Shown one piece after another: positions 12,880 through 22,068 of a DNA stretch of 64,000 nucleotides. Position 1 is the first letter of the stretch. Each line of letters opens with the position of its first letter. Below the pieces are notes generated by a model. It worked only from the letters and a program-made list of their open reading frames with translations. It was not told where the DNA came from and ran no database searches. This stretch comes from Clitoria ternatea. Its lineage: Eukaryota > Streptophyta > Magnoliopsida > Fabales > Fabaceae. The stretch lies in the NCBI GenBank assembly GCA_037962975.1, contig CM075675.1:28460501-28524500 (forward strand). The letters are read 5' to 3'. Both the position numbers and the translations under genes were made by a program.

Positions 12880-13700
12880 TCACTCGGAGGTGTTTCCGCC
12901 TGAAACACTCGGTTAGCTTTTCCTTCCTCGAAATAACTCACTCGGAAATGTCTCACCCGAACTCATCCAGAATTATCTCACTCGGATTTATATATATCTG
13001 CCTGAAGTGTTCTTTCAAAGCCACTTTTCCTTTCCGAATGGATCCACTCGGATATTTCCCTGACTGAATTTCTTCACTCGGAAATATTTCTCACTCGGAG
13101 TTATAGTCTCTGTCCAAATGTACTCTCACTGGAAATGATTCACTCGGTAACCTCAATCGGTGACATGTCACACGGGAATCGGAAAGGTATCACTTGGTGT
13201 TATCTCACTCGGTGCCATCCCACACGGAAGTGCTGCACTCGGAAAGTTACACTTAACTCTGAACTAACCCACTCGGAAATTCACTACTCGGACACATCTT
13301 GGTCCGAGAAGTACTCATTCGGAATCAACTTTTCTTCAGTTGGAAGTACTTCTCTCGGAAACGTTCACTCGGAGATGTTTCATTCGGGAATGAGGCACTC
13401 GAAGGCGTTTGACTCAGAAACGAATCATTCAAAGACGTTTGACTCGGAAACGAGTCATTCGAAGACAAGTCACTCGGACCTTTCACCCAGAAGTGGTTAT
13501 CTCGAACACACTTCACTCAAAATGTCTCCGAGGCCAGGACTCCACTCGGAAGTGTTTCTCTCGCTCATACCTCACTCGGAATTATGACCTTCACTCGGAA
13601 TTTCTCTCGGTCACTCGGAAACATAACCTTCACTCGGAAACCGATTCTTTTATTCACTCGGAAAGTCTTATTTTAGACATTATTCACTCAGAAATTGGAT
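12880..13700. repeat. CACTCGGAA motif array in 5' LTR of A
   Basis: Counterpart of 4740-5570, with individual base differences between the two copies. Confidence 0.82.
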
Positions 13701-13782
13701 AATATCATTAATGATCTAGATAAAAAAAAAAATTATACATGAGATTGAAACTTTTGGGATGTTACAAGTTTCACTGTAATAA

Positions 13783-14936
13783 ATGGGGGGAGGAGCAAAA
13801 CCAAGTGCTGAAGGCACTAGATGTGGCAAAAACACAATGGTATCATTTCACAGCAATCATGATATCAGGGATGGGATTCTTCACGGATGCCTATGACCTG
13901 TTCTGCAAATCTCTTGTGACAAAGTTACTTGGGAGAATATATTACCATGTTGATGGAGCAGAAAATCCAGGTGCATTGTGTCAGCAGCAGTTAACGGAGT
14001 AGCCTTTGTTGGAACACTTTCTGGGCAACTATTGTTTGGTTGGCTTGCTGACAAAATGGGCAGAAAAAAGGTGTATGGAATGACCCTTGTGTTAATGGTT
14101 TTATGCTCAATTGCTTCAGGTATTAGTCTTGGACATGAACCAAAGGCTGTGATAGGAACCCTTTGCTTCTTTAGGTTCTGGCTTGGTTTTGGTATTGGTG
14201 GAGACTACCCTCTTTCAGCAACCATAATGTCAGAGTATGCTAACAAGAAGACTCGTGGTGCTTTTATAGCTGCAGTGTTTACCATGCAGGGTTTTGGAAT
14301 TTTGGTGGGAGGGATTTTCGCCGTTATGATTTCATCCATATTTGAGGCCAAGTTTGGTGCTCCACCATATGAGGTTGATCCTTCGGGTTCAACTGTTCCA
14401 CAAGCAGACTATGTTTGAAGGATAATCTTGATGGCTGGGGCAGCTGCAATGACTTACTATTGGCGATTGAAGATGCCAGAAACTCATCGCTACACTGCAT
14501 TGGTTGCCAAGAACATGGAGAAGGCTGCAGCAGGTATGTCCAAGGTTATGCAGGTGGAGATTCAAGCTGAACCAGAAAAGGAATTACCACAAGTTAATAA
14601 TTCATATGGTTTGTTCTCCAAGCAGTTCCTTGCTCGCCATGGCCTCCATCTACTTGGAACAGCAAGCACTTGGTTCTTTCTTGATATTGCTTTCTACAGT
14701 CAAAATCTCTTCCAAAAAGATATTTTCAGTGCCATTGGTTGGATTCCTCCAGCAAAAACAATGAATGCTCTTGAGGAGGTTTTCAAGATTGCAAGGGCTC
14801 AAACTCTCATTGCTCTTTGTAGTACTGTTCCTGGCTACTGGTTCACTGTTGCCTTCATTGACAAGATTGGAAGATTCACAATCCAACTGATGGGCTTCTT
14901 CTTCATGACTGTCTTCATGTTTGCTCTTGCCATCCC
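13783..14936 (+). pseudogene. PHT1 phosphate transporter pseudogene, 3' truncated
   Basis: The translation matches the intact PHT1 at 22069-23628 almost residue for residue over about its first 390 codons. It has at least four lesions: an extra G right after the ATG (13785-13790 is a run of six G) that shifts the frame; a 10-bp deletion near 13979 (before VSAAVNG); a Trp codon changed to TGA at 14416-14418 (ADYV then stop); and an in-frame 6-bp deletion shortly after. Homology stops near 14936 (FALAIP), so the last ~130 codons are gone. The sequence after that reads as a retrotransposon gag leader on the other strand. Element A ends 17 bp before the ATG, so the native promoter is also gone. 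No functional product is expected. Confidence 0.93.
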
Positions 14937-14939
14937 TTT

Positions 14940-15480
14940 TGTTGATACCCCCTGCTTGGTGGTTTGAGTGTTATGATAGCTCGAGGCTTCTCATTCATCT
15001 GCTCTGCGGGTATGCAGGTCGTCGTTTTCCCTCCACAATTTTTCCACCGTGCAGTGTAGCATCTCAATGATGTTCGTAAGCTTTTGAATTTGGTCGTCTT
15101 TTCCTTATGGTTGTTGTTGAGCATTACAATCTTCACGGCGGCTGTGCGTGCTACGAGTAGTTACCATTGTTGCTTTTTTCAAGGTTTAATGTTTGTGTTT
15201 GTGAGGGGGAAATGTTCACAAAAAGCACTTAATCACACAAAACCTAGAGAAATCCTGTAGGTTTTCATGTTGTCTTACTTGCTAATGTGTCACTTGAATA
15301 CAATAGGGGGTCTTTAAGGCCATTTATACATGTAGTGAAAGAGAAAAAAGGGTAAAAGGGGCCTCCAATCTAGGCTTAGAATGACACAAAAATAACTATA
15401 TTTTTATGGGATAGAGGAGGAGATTCAACTGAGGGAGCGGGGGTGTCGTGGGACCCCCTCTTCTTGGGGAACAAAAATCT
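14940..15480 (-). mobile_element. LTR-retrotransposon fragment: leader and N-terminus of gag
   Basis: Read on the minus strand from about 15166 there is a frame starting MVTTRSTHSRRED, interrupted by a stop, then continuing with a coiled-coil-like stretch (LTNIIEMLHCTVEKLWREND). This resembles the start of gag in Tat/Retand-type gypsy elements. Before it (15180-15480, minus) lies a possible LTR/leader with TGTATAAATGGCC as a TATA-like site. The fragment abuts the PHT1 pseudogene where homology to PHT1 ends. The family assignment is tentative. Confidence 0.4.
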
Positions 15481-15609
15481 TCCTCACTTTTGTTTTTTAA
15501 GAAATATTATTTTTATATATTGTTTATAAAAGTGTCGGAAATGTTATATGTTGTAAACAATAATATTTTAACCTTATGTTCATGTAAGTTAAAATATATT
15601 GGATATGGT

Positions 15610-15780
15610 AGTAAGCATAAGGTGTAATGTAGGTGAGGGGTTGTTTGAAACTTGGATTAGAAACACAGAAAACAAATAGTTATACACAAACGAGGAGAAG
15701 GTAGTCGCGGTTGATTTCAAACATGACATAACAAAACGTAGGCTAAGGCAAAACCAAGGTGTATGACCAAATATTCCAGT
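15610..15780. repeat. Copy of a segment found upstream of the intact PHT1 gene
   Basis: About 170 bp starting GTAAGCATAAGGTGTAATG closely match 24531-24703 and, in part, 49925-50056. At 24531 the segment lies about 0.9-1.07 kb upstream of the minus-strand PHT1. Here it has the same orientation, but the neighbouring PHT1 pseudogene runs the opposite way, so it is no longer in promoter position. Confidence 0.75.
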
Positions 15781-15819
15781 AAAACAAGGATTGAACCTCT
15801 AACTATTGAACCACCACAC

Positions 15820-16255
15820 TGTTAGTCAAAATTGGCAATTTAAAGTTAGGCCAACAACCATGCAAATATGAAACACATGGGCAACTAAAATTGGTTGGTG
15901 GCCAACCATTTTAATGTGTTCACATTGCCCAAAATTTGCTATAAATAGATGCATCCATGGGAGAGGAAAATCATTCCAAGCTTAAGAAGTTCTAAGCTTT
16001 CAAGAGAGAAAACTTAGAGAGATAAGTTTTTAGTGAGTGAAAATTTGGGTGTAATTGGGTTGTGGGTTTTGAGAGGTTGTGAGTGTTTGTAAACACTTTG
16101 TGTATCTTCCCTTTCTATTAGTAAAATATCTGCAGCAGTCCGGAGACGTAGGCATAATTGGCCGAACTCCGTTATCAAATTTTGTGTCTTATTATTCCGC
16201 ATTTTTGCTCGTTCTCGAATCCAATCAAGGCGTGATGTTGCGAAATTCCCTAACA
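15820..16255 (+). repeat. 5' LTR of element B
   Basis: 436 bp, TG...CA ends, with a TATAAATA box at 15940-15947 as likely promoter of the genomic RNA. The 3' copy is identical except at one position. Confidence 0.95.
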
Positions 16256-16257
16256 AC

Positions 16258-16269
16258 TGGTATCAGAGC
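16258..16269 (+). other. Primer-binding site of element B
   Basis: TGGTATCAGAGC two bases after the 5' LTR, complementary to the 3' end of initiator Met-tRNA. Confidence 0.9.
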
Positions 16270-16462
16270 TTAGGTGCTTATTTCTGTCAAATTTTCGCAA
16301 CGGGTACTATTCACGTGAATAGTAATTTCGTGAATAGTAAATTTCGTGAATAGTGAATTTTGGTCAGTAATACCAAATTCATCCACAGCAGTGTTCTAAT
16401 ACACGGTGGTTCACTGAAATTGTCAGAAACGATCCAGAGGAAGTCACATTTAAGTGGGAGCA

Positions 16463-19400
16463 ATGGCAGCAGATGAAGGAAAGGTGAAAATTGAAAAGTT
16501 CGATGGTGCAGACTTTGGCTTTTGGAAAATGCAGATTGAAGATTATCTGTATCAGAAGAAGTTGTACCAACCTCTCCAAGAAAAGAAACCAGATGGCATG
16601 AAGGATGATGAATGGAATCTTCTCGATAGACAAGCCCTTGGGGTTATCCGATTGTCATTATCCCGTAATGTTGCTTTCAACATTGCAACAGAAAAAACCA
16701 CGGCAGGTCTTATGGCGGCTCTTTCCAGCATGTATGAAAAGCCGTCGGCTTCAAACAAAGTTCATTTGATGAGGAGGCTGTTTAACTTACGGATGGCAGA
16801 AGGCGGATCTGTAGCCCAGCATCTCAATGAACTTAGCTCAGTCACAACCCAATTAAGTTCAGTTGGAATCAAATTTGATGATGAGGTACGAGCATTGATA
16901 CTTTTATCTTCTCTTCCAGAGAGTTGGAATGCTACTGTCACAGCTGTGAGTAGCTCAACAGGAAGCAGTAAGTTGAAATTCAATGATGTTCGCGATCTGG
17001 TTCTCAGTGAAGAGATCCGACGGAGAGAGTCGGGTGAATCATCAACCTCTTCAGTATTGCATACAGAGTCAAGAGGGAGAAATTCAACCAGAGGAAATGC
17101 TCGTGGAAAATCGAAGGACAGGCGGTCCAAATCCAGAAATCATCGTAATTCCCACAACTCGAAAACTATCGAGTGTTGGAATTGTGGAAAGACCGGGCAT
17201 TATAAAAACCAGTGCAGGAGTGCACCGAAGAATCAGGAGGCGAAGATAGAAGCAAATGTTGCTTCCACCTCAGGAGGGGATGATGCATTAATATGCTCTT
17301 TGGAGAACAAGGAAGAGTCTTGGGTGCTAGATTCTGGAGCATCCTTTCATGCCACTTCGCAGAAAAAATTCTTTGAGAATTATGTCCCCGGAAACCTTGG
17401 TAAAGTTTACCTTGGTAATGAGCAATCTTGTGAGATTGTTGGAAAAGGTGTAGTAAAGATTAAGCTGAACGGGTCTGTATGGGAATTAAAAAATGTCAGA
17501 CATATTCCCGACCTAACAAAGAACTTAATCTCAATAGGCCAGTTGGCCAATGATGGCTACACAACAGTGTTCCATGGAGATCAATGGAAGATTTCAAAGG
17601 GTGCAATGACGATTGCTCGTGGTAGAAAGAGTGGTACTCTTTACAAGACAGCAGGAGCATGCAATTTGATTACGGTCGCAACTAATGAAAATCCCAATCT
17701 ATGGCACCAGAGACTAGGCCATATGAGTGAGAAAGGGATGAAGATCATGCACTCAAAGGGGAAGTTACCAGGTCTTCAGTCAGTAGAAATTGACATGTGC
17801 GAAGACTGCATACTTGGAAAGCAGAAGAGAGTTAGCTTTCAAACAAGTGGAAGAACCCCAAAGAAGGAGAGACTCGAGCTTGTTCATTCTGATGTTTGGG
17901 GTCCATCGGCCATCTCATCTCTTGGTGGGAAGCAATACTTCGTGACTTTTATTGATGATCACTCTAGGAAGGTATGGGTATACTTTCTTAAACATAAGTC
18001 TGAAGTATTTGAGGCTTTCAATGTATGGAAAGCCATGGTAGAAAATGAGATAGGGTTGAAGATCAAAAGGCTCAGAACTGATAATGGTGGTGAGTATGAA
18101 GACACCAGATTCAAGAAATTATGCTATGAGCATGGGATCAAAATGGAGAGAACTGTGCCAGGCACGCCTCAACACAATGGTGTAGCTGAGCGTATGAATC
18201 GAACATTGACTGAAAGGGCCAGAAGCATGCGTGTGCAGTCAGGTTTACCGAAGCAGTTTTGGGCAGAAGCAGTCAACACAGCAGCTTACTTAATCAATCG
18301 AGGTCCATCAGTACCATTGGAGCATAAAATACCAGAAGAGGTATGGAGTAGAAAAGAAGTAAAACTTTCGCATCTTAAAGTTTTTGGTTGTGTAGCATAT
18401 GTGCATATTAGTGATCATAGCAGGAATAAGCTTGATCCCAAATCAAAGAAGTGCACTTTTATTGGCTATGGTGAGAATGAGTTTGGCTACCGCCTCTGGG
18501 ATGATGAAAACAAGAAGATGATCCGTAGCAGAGATGTGATCTTCAATGAGAGAGTGTTGTACAAAGACAAGCATAGCATAAACAACCACAACTCAGAACA
18601 GAGTGGACCAGTGTATGCAGAGGTGGACGATGTCCCAGAAAGTCCTATAGTTGAGAGTCCTCACCTAGAGGAATCAACTGAGCAAAGTAGTGACCAACAA
18701 TCTGACACACTAGAGCCTCCTACTCCAGCTCCTGTATTAAGAAGGTCTTCTCGGCCTCATGTGCCTAACAGGAGATACATGGACTACATGTTGCTGACTG
18801 ATGGAGGGGAGCCTGAAGACTTTGAGGAAGCATGTCAGACCGTGGATGGAAGCAAGTGGGAGCTTGCCATGGAAGAAGAGTTGAAGTCTTTAATCTCAAA
18901 TCAGACATGGGAACTGACTAAGTTACCCGTGGGGAAAAAGGCACTTCACAACAAGTGGGTGTATCGATTGAAGGAGGAGCATGATGGCTCAAAAAGGTAC
19001 AAAGCCCGATTAGTTGTCAAAGGATTCCAGCAAAAAGAAGGAGTCGACTACACTGAAATTTTTGCTCCGGTTGTGAAGCTCAATACTATAAGGTCAGTGT
19101 TAAGTATTGTTGCCAGTGAAGAACTCTATCTTGAGCAGTTAGATGTAAAGACTGCATTTCTCCATGGAGACTTAGATGAGGAGATATACATGCACCAACC
19201 TGAAGGATTCTTAGAGAAAGGAAAAGAGAATTTAGTGTGCAGATTGAAGAAAAGCTTGTATGGCCTGAAACAAGCTCCAAGACAATGGTACAAGAAGTTT
19301 GATAGCTTTATGCACAAGGAAGGTTTCCAGAAGTGCAATGCTGACCACTGTTGCTTCTTCAAGAGAAGTAAGTCCAATTATATCATTTTGCTACTTTATG

Positions 19401-20359
19401 TTGATGATATGTTAGTAGCAGGTTCAGATATGAATGAGATTATAAGTTTGAAGATGCGGTTGTCAAAAGAGTTTGACATGAAGGACTTAGGCCCAGCAAA
19501 GAAGATCCTTGGAATGCAAATCACAAGAGATAAGCAAAAAGGAGTTTTGCGGTTATCTCAGGAAGAGTACATCAATCGTGTTTTGCAAAGATTCAATATG
19601 GGTGATGCCAAATCAGTTAGTACACCTTTGGCAAGTCATTTTCATCTATCCAAAGATCAGTCCCCTCAAACAGAAGAAGAAAGAGAATTTATGGCTAAAG
19701 TTCCATATGCTTCAGCCATTGGAAGTCTGATGTACGCAATGGTCTGTACGAGGCCAGACATTGGCCATGCAGTAGGAGTTGTTAGCAAGTTTATGTCAAA
19801 TCCAGGTAAAGCTCATTGGGAAGCTGTCAAATGGATTCTAAGGTATCTACGAGGTACGCCAAAGAAGTGTTTATACTTTGGTAAAAGTGAATTAAAAGTA
19901 CAAGGCTATGTAGATGCAGATTTTGCAGGTGAAGTTGATCGCCGAAGAAGTACCACTGGTTACATATTCACTGTCGGAACTACAGCTGTTAGTTGGATGT
20001 CGCAGATACAAAAGATTGTAGCTTTATCCACTACAGAGGCTGAGTACGTAGCAGTGACAGAAGCCAGCAAAGAATTGATATGGCTTCAAGGTTTGTTAAA
20101 AGAGTTGGGATTCATCCAGGAGAAAAGTGTTTTGCATAGTGATAGTCAGAGTGCTATACATCTGGCGAAGAACTCAACATTTCATTCAAGAACAAAACAT
20201 ATCGGTCTTCGTTACCATTTCATCAGATCTCTTCTTGAGGATGAGGTGTTAACATTAAAAAAGATTCAAGGAAGTATGAACCCAGCAGATATGTTAACAA
20301 AGGTGGTGACTATTGACAAACTGAAGTTGTGCTCAACTTCAGTTGGCCTGCTAGGATAA
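16463..20359 (+). CDS. Ty1-copia gag-pol polyprotein (full length, uninterrupted)
   Basis: The start chosen is the first ATG of the frame (MAADEGKVKIEKFDG, 16463); the frame extends a few codons upstream only through a GTG. The product is about 1298 residues, normal for copia. Order: UBN2-type gag; CCHC knuckle CWNCGKTGHYKNQC near residue 238; aspartic protease WVLDSGASFHAT with catalytic Asp near 290; GAG-pre-integrase; integrase core with DNGGEY and HNGVAERMNRT; copia RT with YVDDMLVAGSD near 979; RNase H with DADFAG and LSTTEAEYVA. The enzymes process the polyprotein, copy the RNA and insert the cDNA. No stop, frameshift or missing catalytic residue was seen, unlike every other element here. 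Expression would start from the LTR TATA box. Confidence 0.95.
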   Translation: MAADEGKVKIEKFDGADFGFWKMQIEDYLYQKKLYQPLQEKKPDGMKDDEWNLLDRQALGVIRLSLSRNVAFNIATEKTTAGLMAALSSMYEKPSASNKVHLMRRLFNLRMAEGGSVAQHLNELSSVTTQLSSVGIKFDDEVRALILLSSLPESWNATVTAVSSSTGSSKLKFNDVRDLVLSEEIRRRESGESSTSSVLHTESRGRNSTRGNARGKSKDRRSKSRNHRNSHNSKTIECWNCGKTGHYKNQCRSAPKNQEAKIEANVASTSGGDDALICSLENKEESWVLDSGASFHATSQKKFFENYVPGNLGKVYLGNEQSCEIVGKGVVKIKLNGSVWELKNVRHIPDLTKNLISIGQLANDGYTTVFHGDQWKISKGAMTIARGRKSGTLYKTAGACNLITVATNENPNLWHQRLGHMSEKGMKIMHSKGKLPGLQSVEIDMCEDCILGKQKRVSFQTSGRTPKKERLELVHSDVWGPSAISSLGGKQYFVTFIDDHSRKVWVYFLKHKSEVFEAFNVWKAMVENEIGLKIKRLRTDNGGEYEDTRFKKLCYEHGIKMERTVPGTPQHNGVAERMNRTLTERARSMRVQSGLPKQFWAEAVNTAAYLINRGPSVPLEHKIPEEVWSRKEVKLSHLKVFGCVAYVHISDHSRNKLDPKSKKCTFIGYGENEFGYRLWDDENKKMIRSRDVIFNERVLYKDKHSINNHNSEQSGPVYAEVDDVPESPIVESPHLEESTEQSSDQQSDTLEPPTPAPVLRRSSRPHVPNRRYMDYMLLTDGGEPEDFEEACQTVDGSKWELAMEEELKSLISNQTWELTKLPVGKKALHNKWVYRLKEEHDGSKRYKARLVVKGFQQKEGVDYTEIFAPVVKLNTIRSVLSIVASEELYLEQLDVKTAFLHGDLDEEIYMHQPEGFLEKGKENLVCRLKKSLYGLKQAPRQWYKKFDSFMHKEGFQKCNADHCCFFKRSKSNYIILLLYVDDMLVAGSDMNEIISLKMRLSKEFDMKDLGPAKKILGMQITRDKQKGVLRLSQEEYINRVLQRFNMGDAKSVSTPLASHFHLSKDQSPQTEEEREFMAKVPYASAIGSLMYAMVCTRPDIGHAVGVVSKFMSNPGKAHWEAVKWILRYLRGTPKKCLYFGKSELKVQGYVDADFAGEVDRRRSTTGYIFTVGTTAVSWMSQIQKIVALSTTEAEYVAVTEASKELIWLQGLLKELGFIQEKSVLHSDSQSAIHLAKNSTFHSRTKHIGLRYHFIRSLLEDEVLTLKKIQGSMNPADMLTKVVTIDKLKLCSTSVGLLG

Positions 20360-20419
20360 CAAGACCCGGAAAGACTGCTGTATTGATCAAGGTGTGAAGA
20401 CAGATTGAAATCAGTCTTC

Positions 20420-20430
20420 AAGTGGGAGAT
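20420..20430 (+). other. Polypurine tract of element B
   Basis: AAGTGGGAGAT immediately before the 3' LTR, the classic copia plus-strand priming site. Confidence 0.85.
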
Positions 20431-20866
20431 TGTTAGTCAAAATTGGCAATTTAAAGTTAGGCCAACAACCATGCAAATATGAAACACATGGGCAACTAAA
20501 ATTGGTTGGTGGCCAACCATTTTAATGTGTTCACATTGCCCAAAATTTGCTATAAATAGATGCATCCATGGAAGAGGAAAATCATTCCAAGCTTAAGAAG
20601 TTCTAAGCTTTCAAGAGAGAAAACTTAGAGAGATAAGTTTTTAGTGAGTGAAAATTTGGGTGTAATTGGGTTGTGGGTTTTGAGAGGTTGTGAGTGTTTG
20701 TAAACACTTTGTGTATCTTCCCTTTCTATTAGTAAAATATCTGCAGCAGTCCGGAGACGTAGGCATAATTGGCCGAACTCCGTTATCAAATTTTGTGTCT
20801 TATTATTCCGCATTTTTGCTCGTTCTCGAATCCAATCAAGGCGTGATGTTGCGAAATTCCCTAACA
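20431..20866 (+). repeat. 3' LTR of element B
   Basis: 436 bp, one substitution from the 5' LTR, followed by the CACAC target duplication. Confidence 0.95.
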
Positions 20867-20871
20867 CACAC

Positions 20872-22068
20872 CATTTATATTTATCAGTTAGTTTTATCAA
20901 TTATCATCAAATTACCGGTTGCTATATACGTATACGAAAATTCTGCGCAAAATATGCCGCCCATTCTGATCAATCTGGAGCAGAAAACATAGCAGAAGGC
21001 ATGCCTTTGTAGAAATATCAAGCAATGATCGCTTGTAGTTGGTGCATGTGATGAATGTAAAGTGGAAGCCTAGATTTAAACTTTATTTCCAGACACTTAT
21101 TTCTCTCTCTCTTTTTACCACTTATTCCATATTCCAAAGGATAAAAAAAATAATTAACTACTGTTAAATTCATATGTGGGACTCTGATTAGTACTTGTAA
21201 TAATTGTAGTATGGTTTGTGCTTTACACAAGTACTACTTGAAATCTTTGTTACATATATATGATTCAAGAAGTCTATTTTCCGTTGAAAGAAGAGCAATT
21301 CAACATATTAGATTAAAATCATCCAACTTAAGAGCATCGAATTCTGAAACGTTGATTATGAAATAATAACGCCTTTTATGGCTGATAATAAAACTGATTT
21401 GGCATTCCAACTGAGTAAATAATGGAGTAATATGCAGGGTTGAAAACAAGTTCAGCCAACAATAGCTTGACTTATATAGATGACAAAATGATTGTGGTTG
21501 GATTTATTAAAAGGGAATGACGAGGCAGGTTATAAAAGCTAAAGATTAAAGTTAGTGGAGTTTATTATCTAAGTTGAAACTTCAAGCCAACTTTCACTAC
21601 ATTTTTTCTCCTTTAAAAAGCTAGCACATTTCTAGTGCAGAAGCCTGAAAAGCACCCAGAAGAATGAGAAGCAAAGATTTTTTGCTCTACCAAATTCAAT
21701 ATTACTGTACTTTATCTGTATGTATTTGGAAGAACTACACATTGTTGGTTGAGAAACAAAAGGAAATTCCATTATCCATTACTCAACATTCATGGAACAA
21801 ACAATGCCTCTGATCCCTCACAACATGACAAAGCAAAGCCAACATATGAATTGGAAATGGGATTAGCATAAAATTTGGTAATAACCTCTAAGCCAAATTG
21901 AAGGCTTGACTTTGTTCCTATAACAACGCCTGGTCATGTATAACTCATAGAGATCCTAATGACATTGAGTATTGACATTAATTATTTTGTAGCTGCATGT
22001 CCTCAATTAAGAATTTGATGACTAGTTGAAATCAACACCATTATTACACCTACCCAAATTGGTTCAAA
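20872..22068. other. Intergenic, 3' of the PHT1 gene
   Basis: AT-rich with only short spurious ORFs. The part next to 22069 should contain the PHT1 3' UTR and polyadenylation signals on the minus strand; nothing else was recognised. Confidence 0.5.

Larger units (their letters stand above)
2304..13766 (-). mobile_element. Ty3-gypsy chromovirus-type LTR retrotransposon (element A), decayed
   Basis: Two long direct repeats (2304-5633 and 10325-13766) flank minus-strand gag, protease, reverse transcriptase, RNase H and integrase coding, in that order. The order and the Tekay/Del-like C-terminus of the integrase frame place it with Ty3-gypsy chromoviruses. In element orientation the 5' LTR is the right-hand copy, followed by a Met-tRNA-type primer-binding site (10309-10320). 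A polypurine tract lies next to the 3' LTR (5634-5647). Several in-frame stops and one frameshift make it non-functional. The left LTR lacks about 115 bp at its outer end, so no target duplication can be matched. Its right edge lies 17 bp before the start codon of the PHT1 pseudogene. Confidence 0.92.
10325..13766 (-). repeat. 5' LTR of element A, full length (3442 bp)
   Basis: In element orientation it starts TGTAACATCC at 13766 and ends GACGTCACA at 10325, so it has TG...CA ends. It contains the 63-bp, 31-bp and CACTCGGAA arrays seen in the other LTR. The position matching the TATATAAAA box of the 3' LTR reads TATCTAAAA here (about 12490), so the promoter of this copy is probably weakened. 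Confidence 0.9.
15820..20866 (+). mobile_element. Intact Ty1-copia (Tork-like) LTR retrotransposon (element B)
   Basis: Two 436-bp LTRs (15820-16255, 20431-20866) differ by one base (G at 15961, A at 20572). Both start TGTTAG and end CTAACA. The element is bounded by a perfect 5-bp target duplication CACAC (15815-15819 and 20867-20871). A Met-tRNA primer-binding site, one uninterrupted polyprotein in the order gag-protease-integrase-RT-RNase H, and a polypurine tract are all present. The integrase-before-RT order defines Ty1-copia; the protease and gag style resemble the Tork (Tnt1-like) lineage. It is the youngest insertion in the window by LTR identity and may be capable of transposition. 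Confidence 0.96.

Noticed and set aside
15786..15820. GGATTGAACC near the copia insertion as part of a tRNA gene
   Set aside because: No matching acceptor stem or anticodon arm could be built around it.
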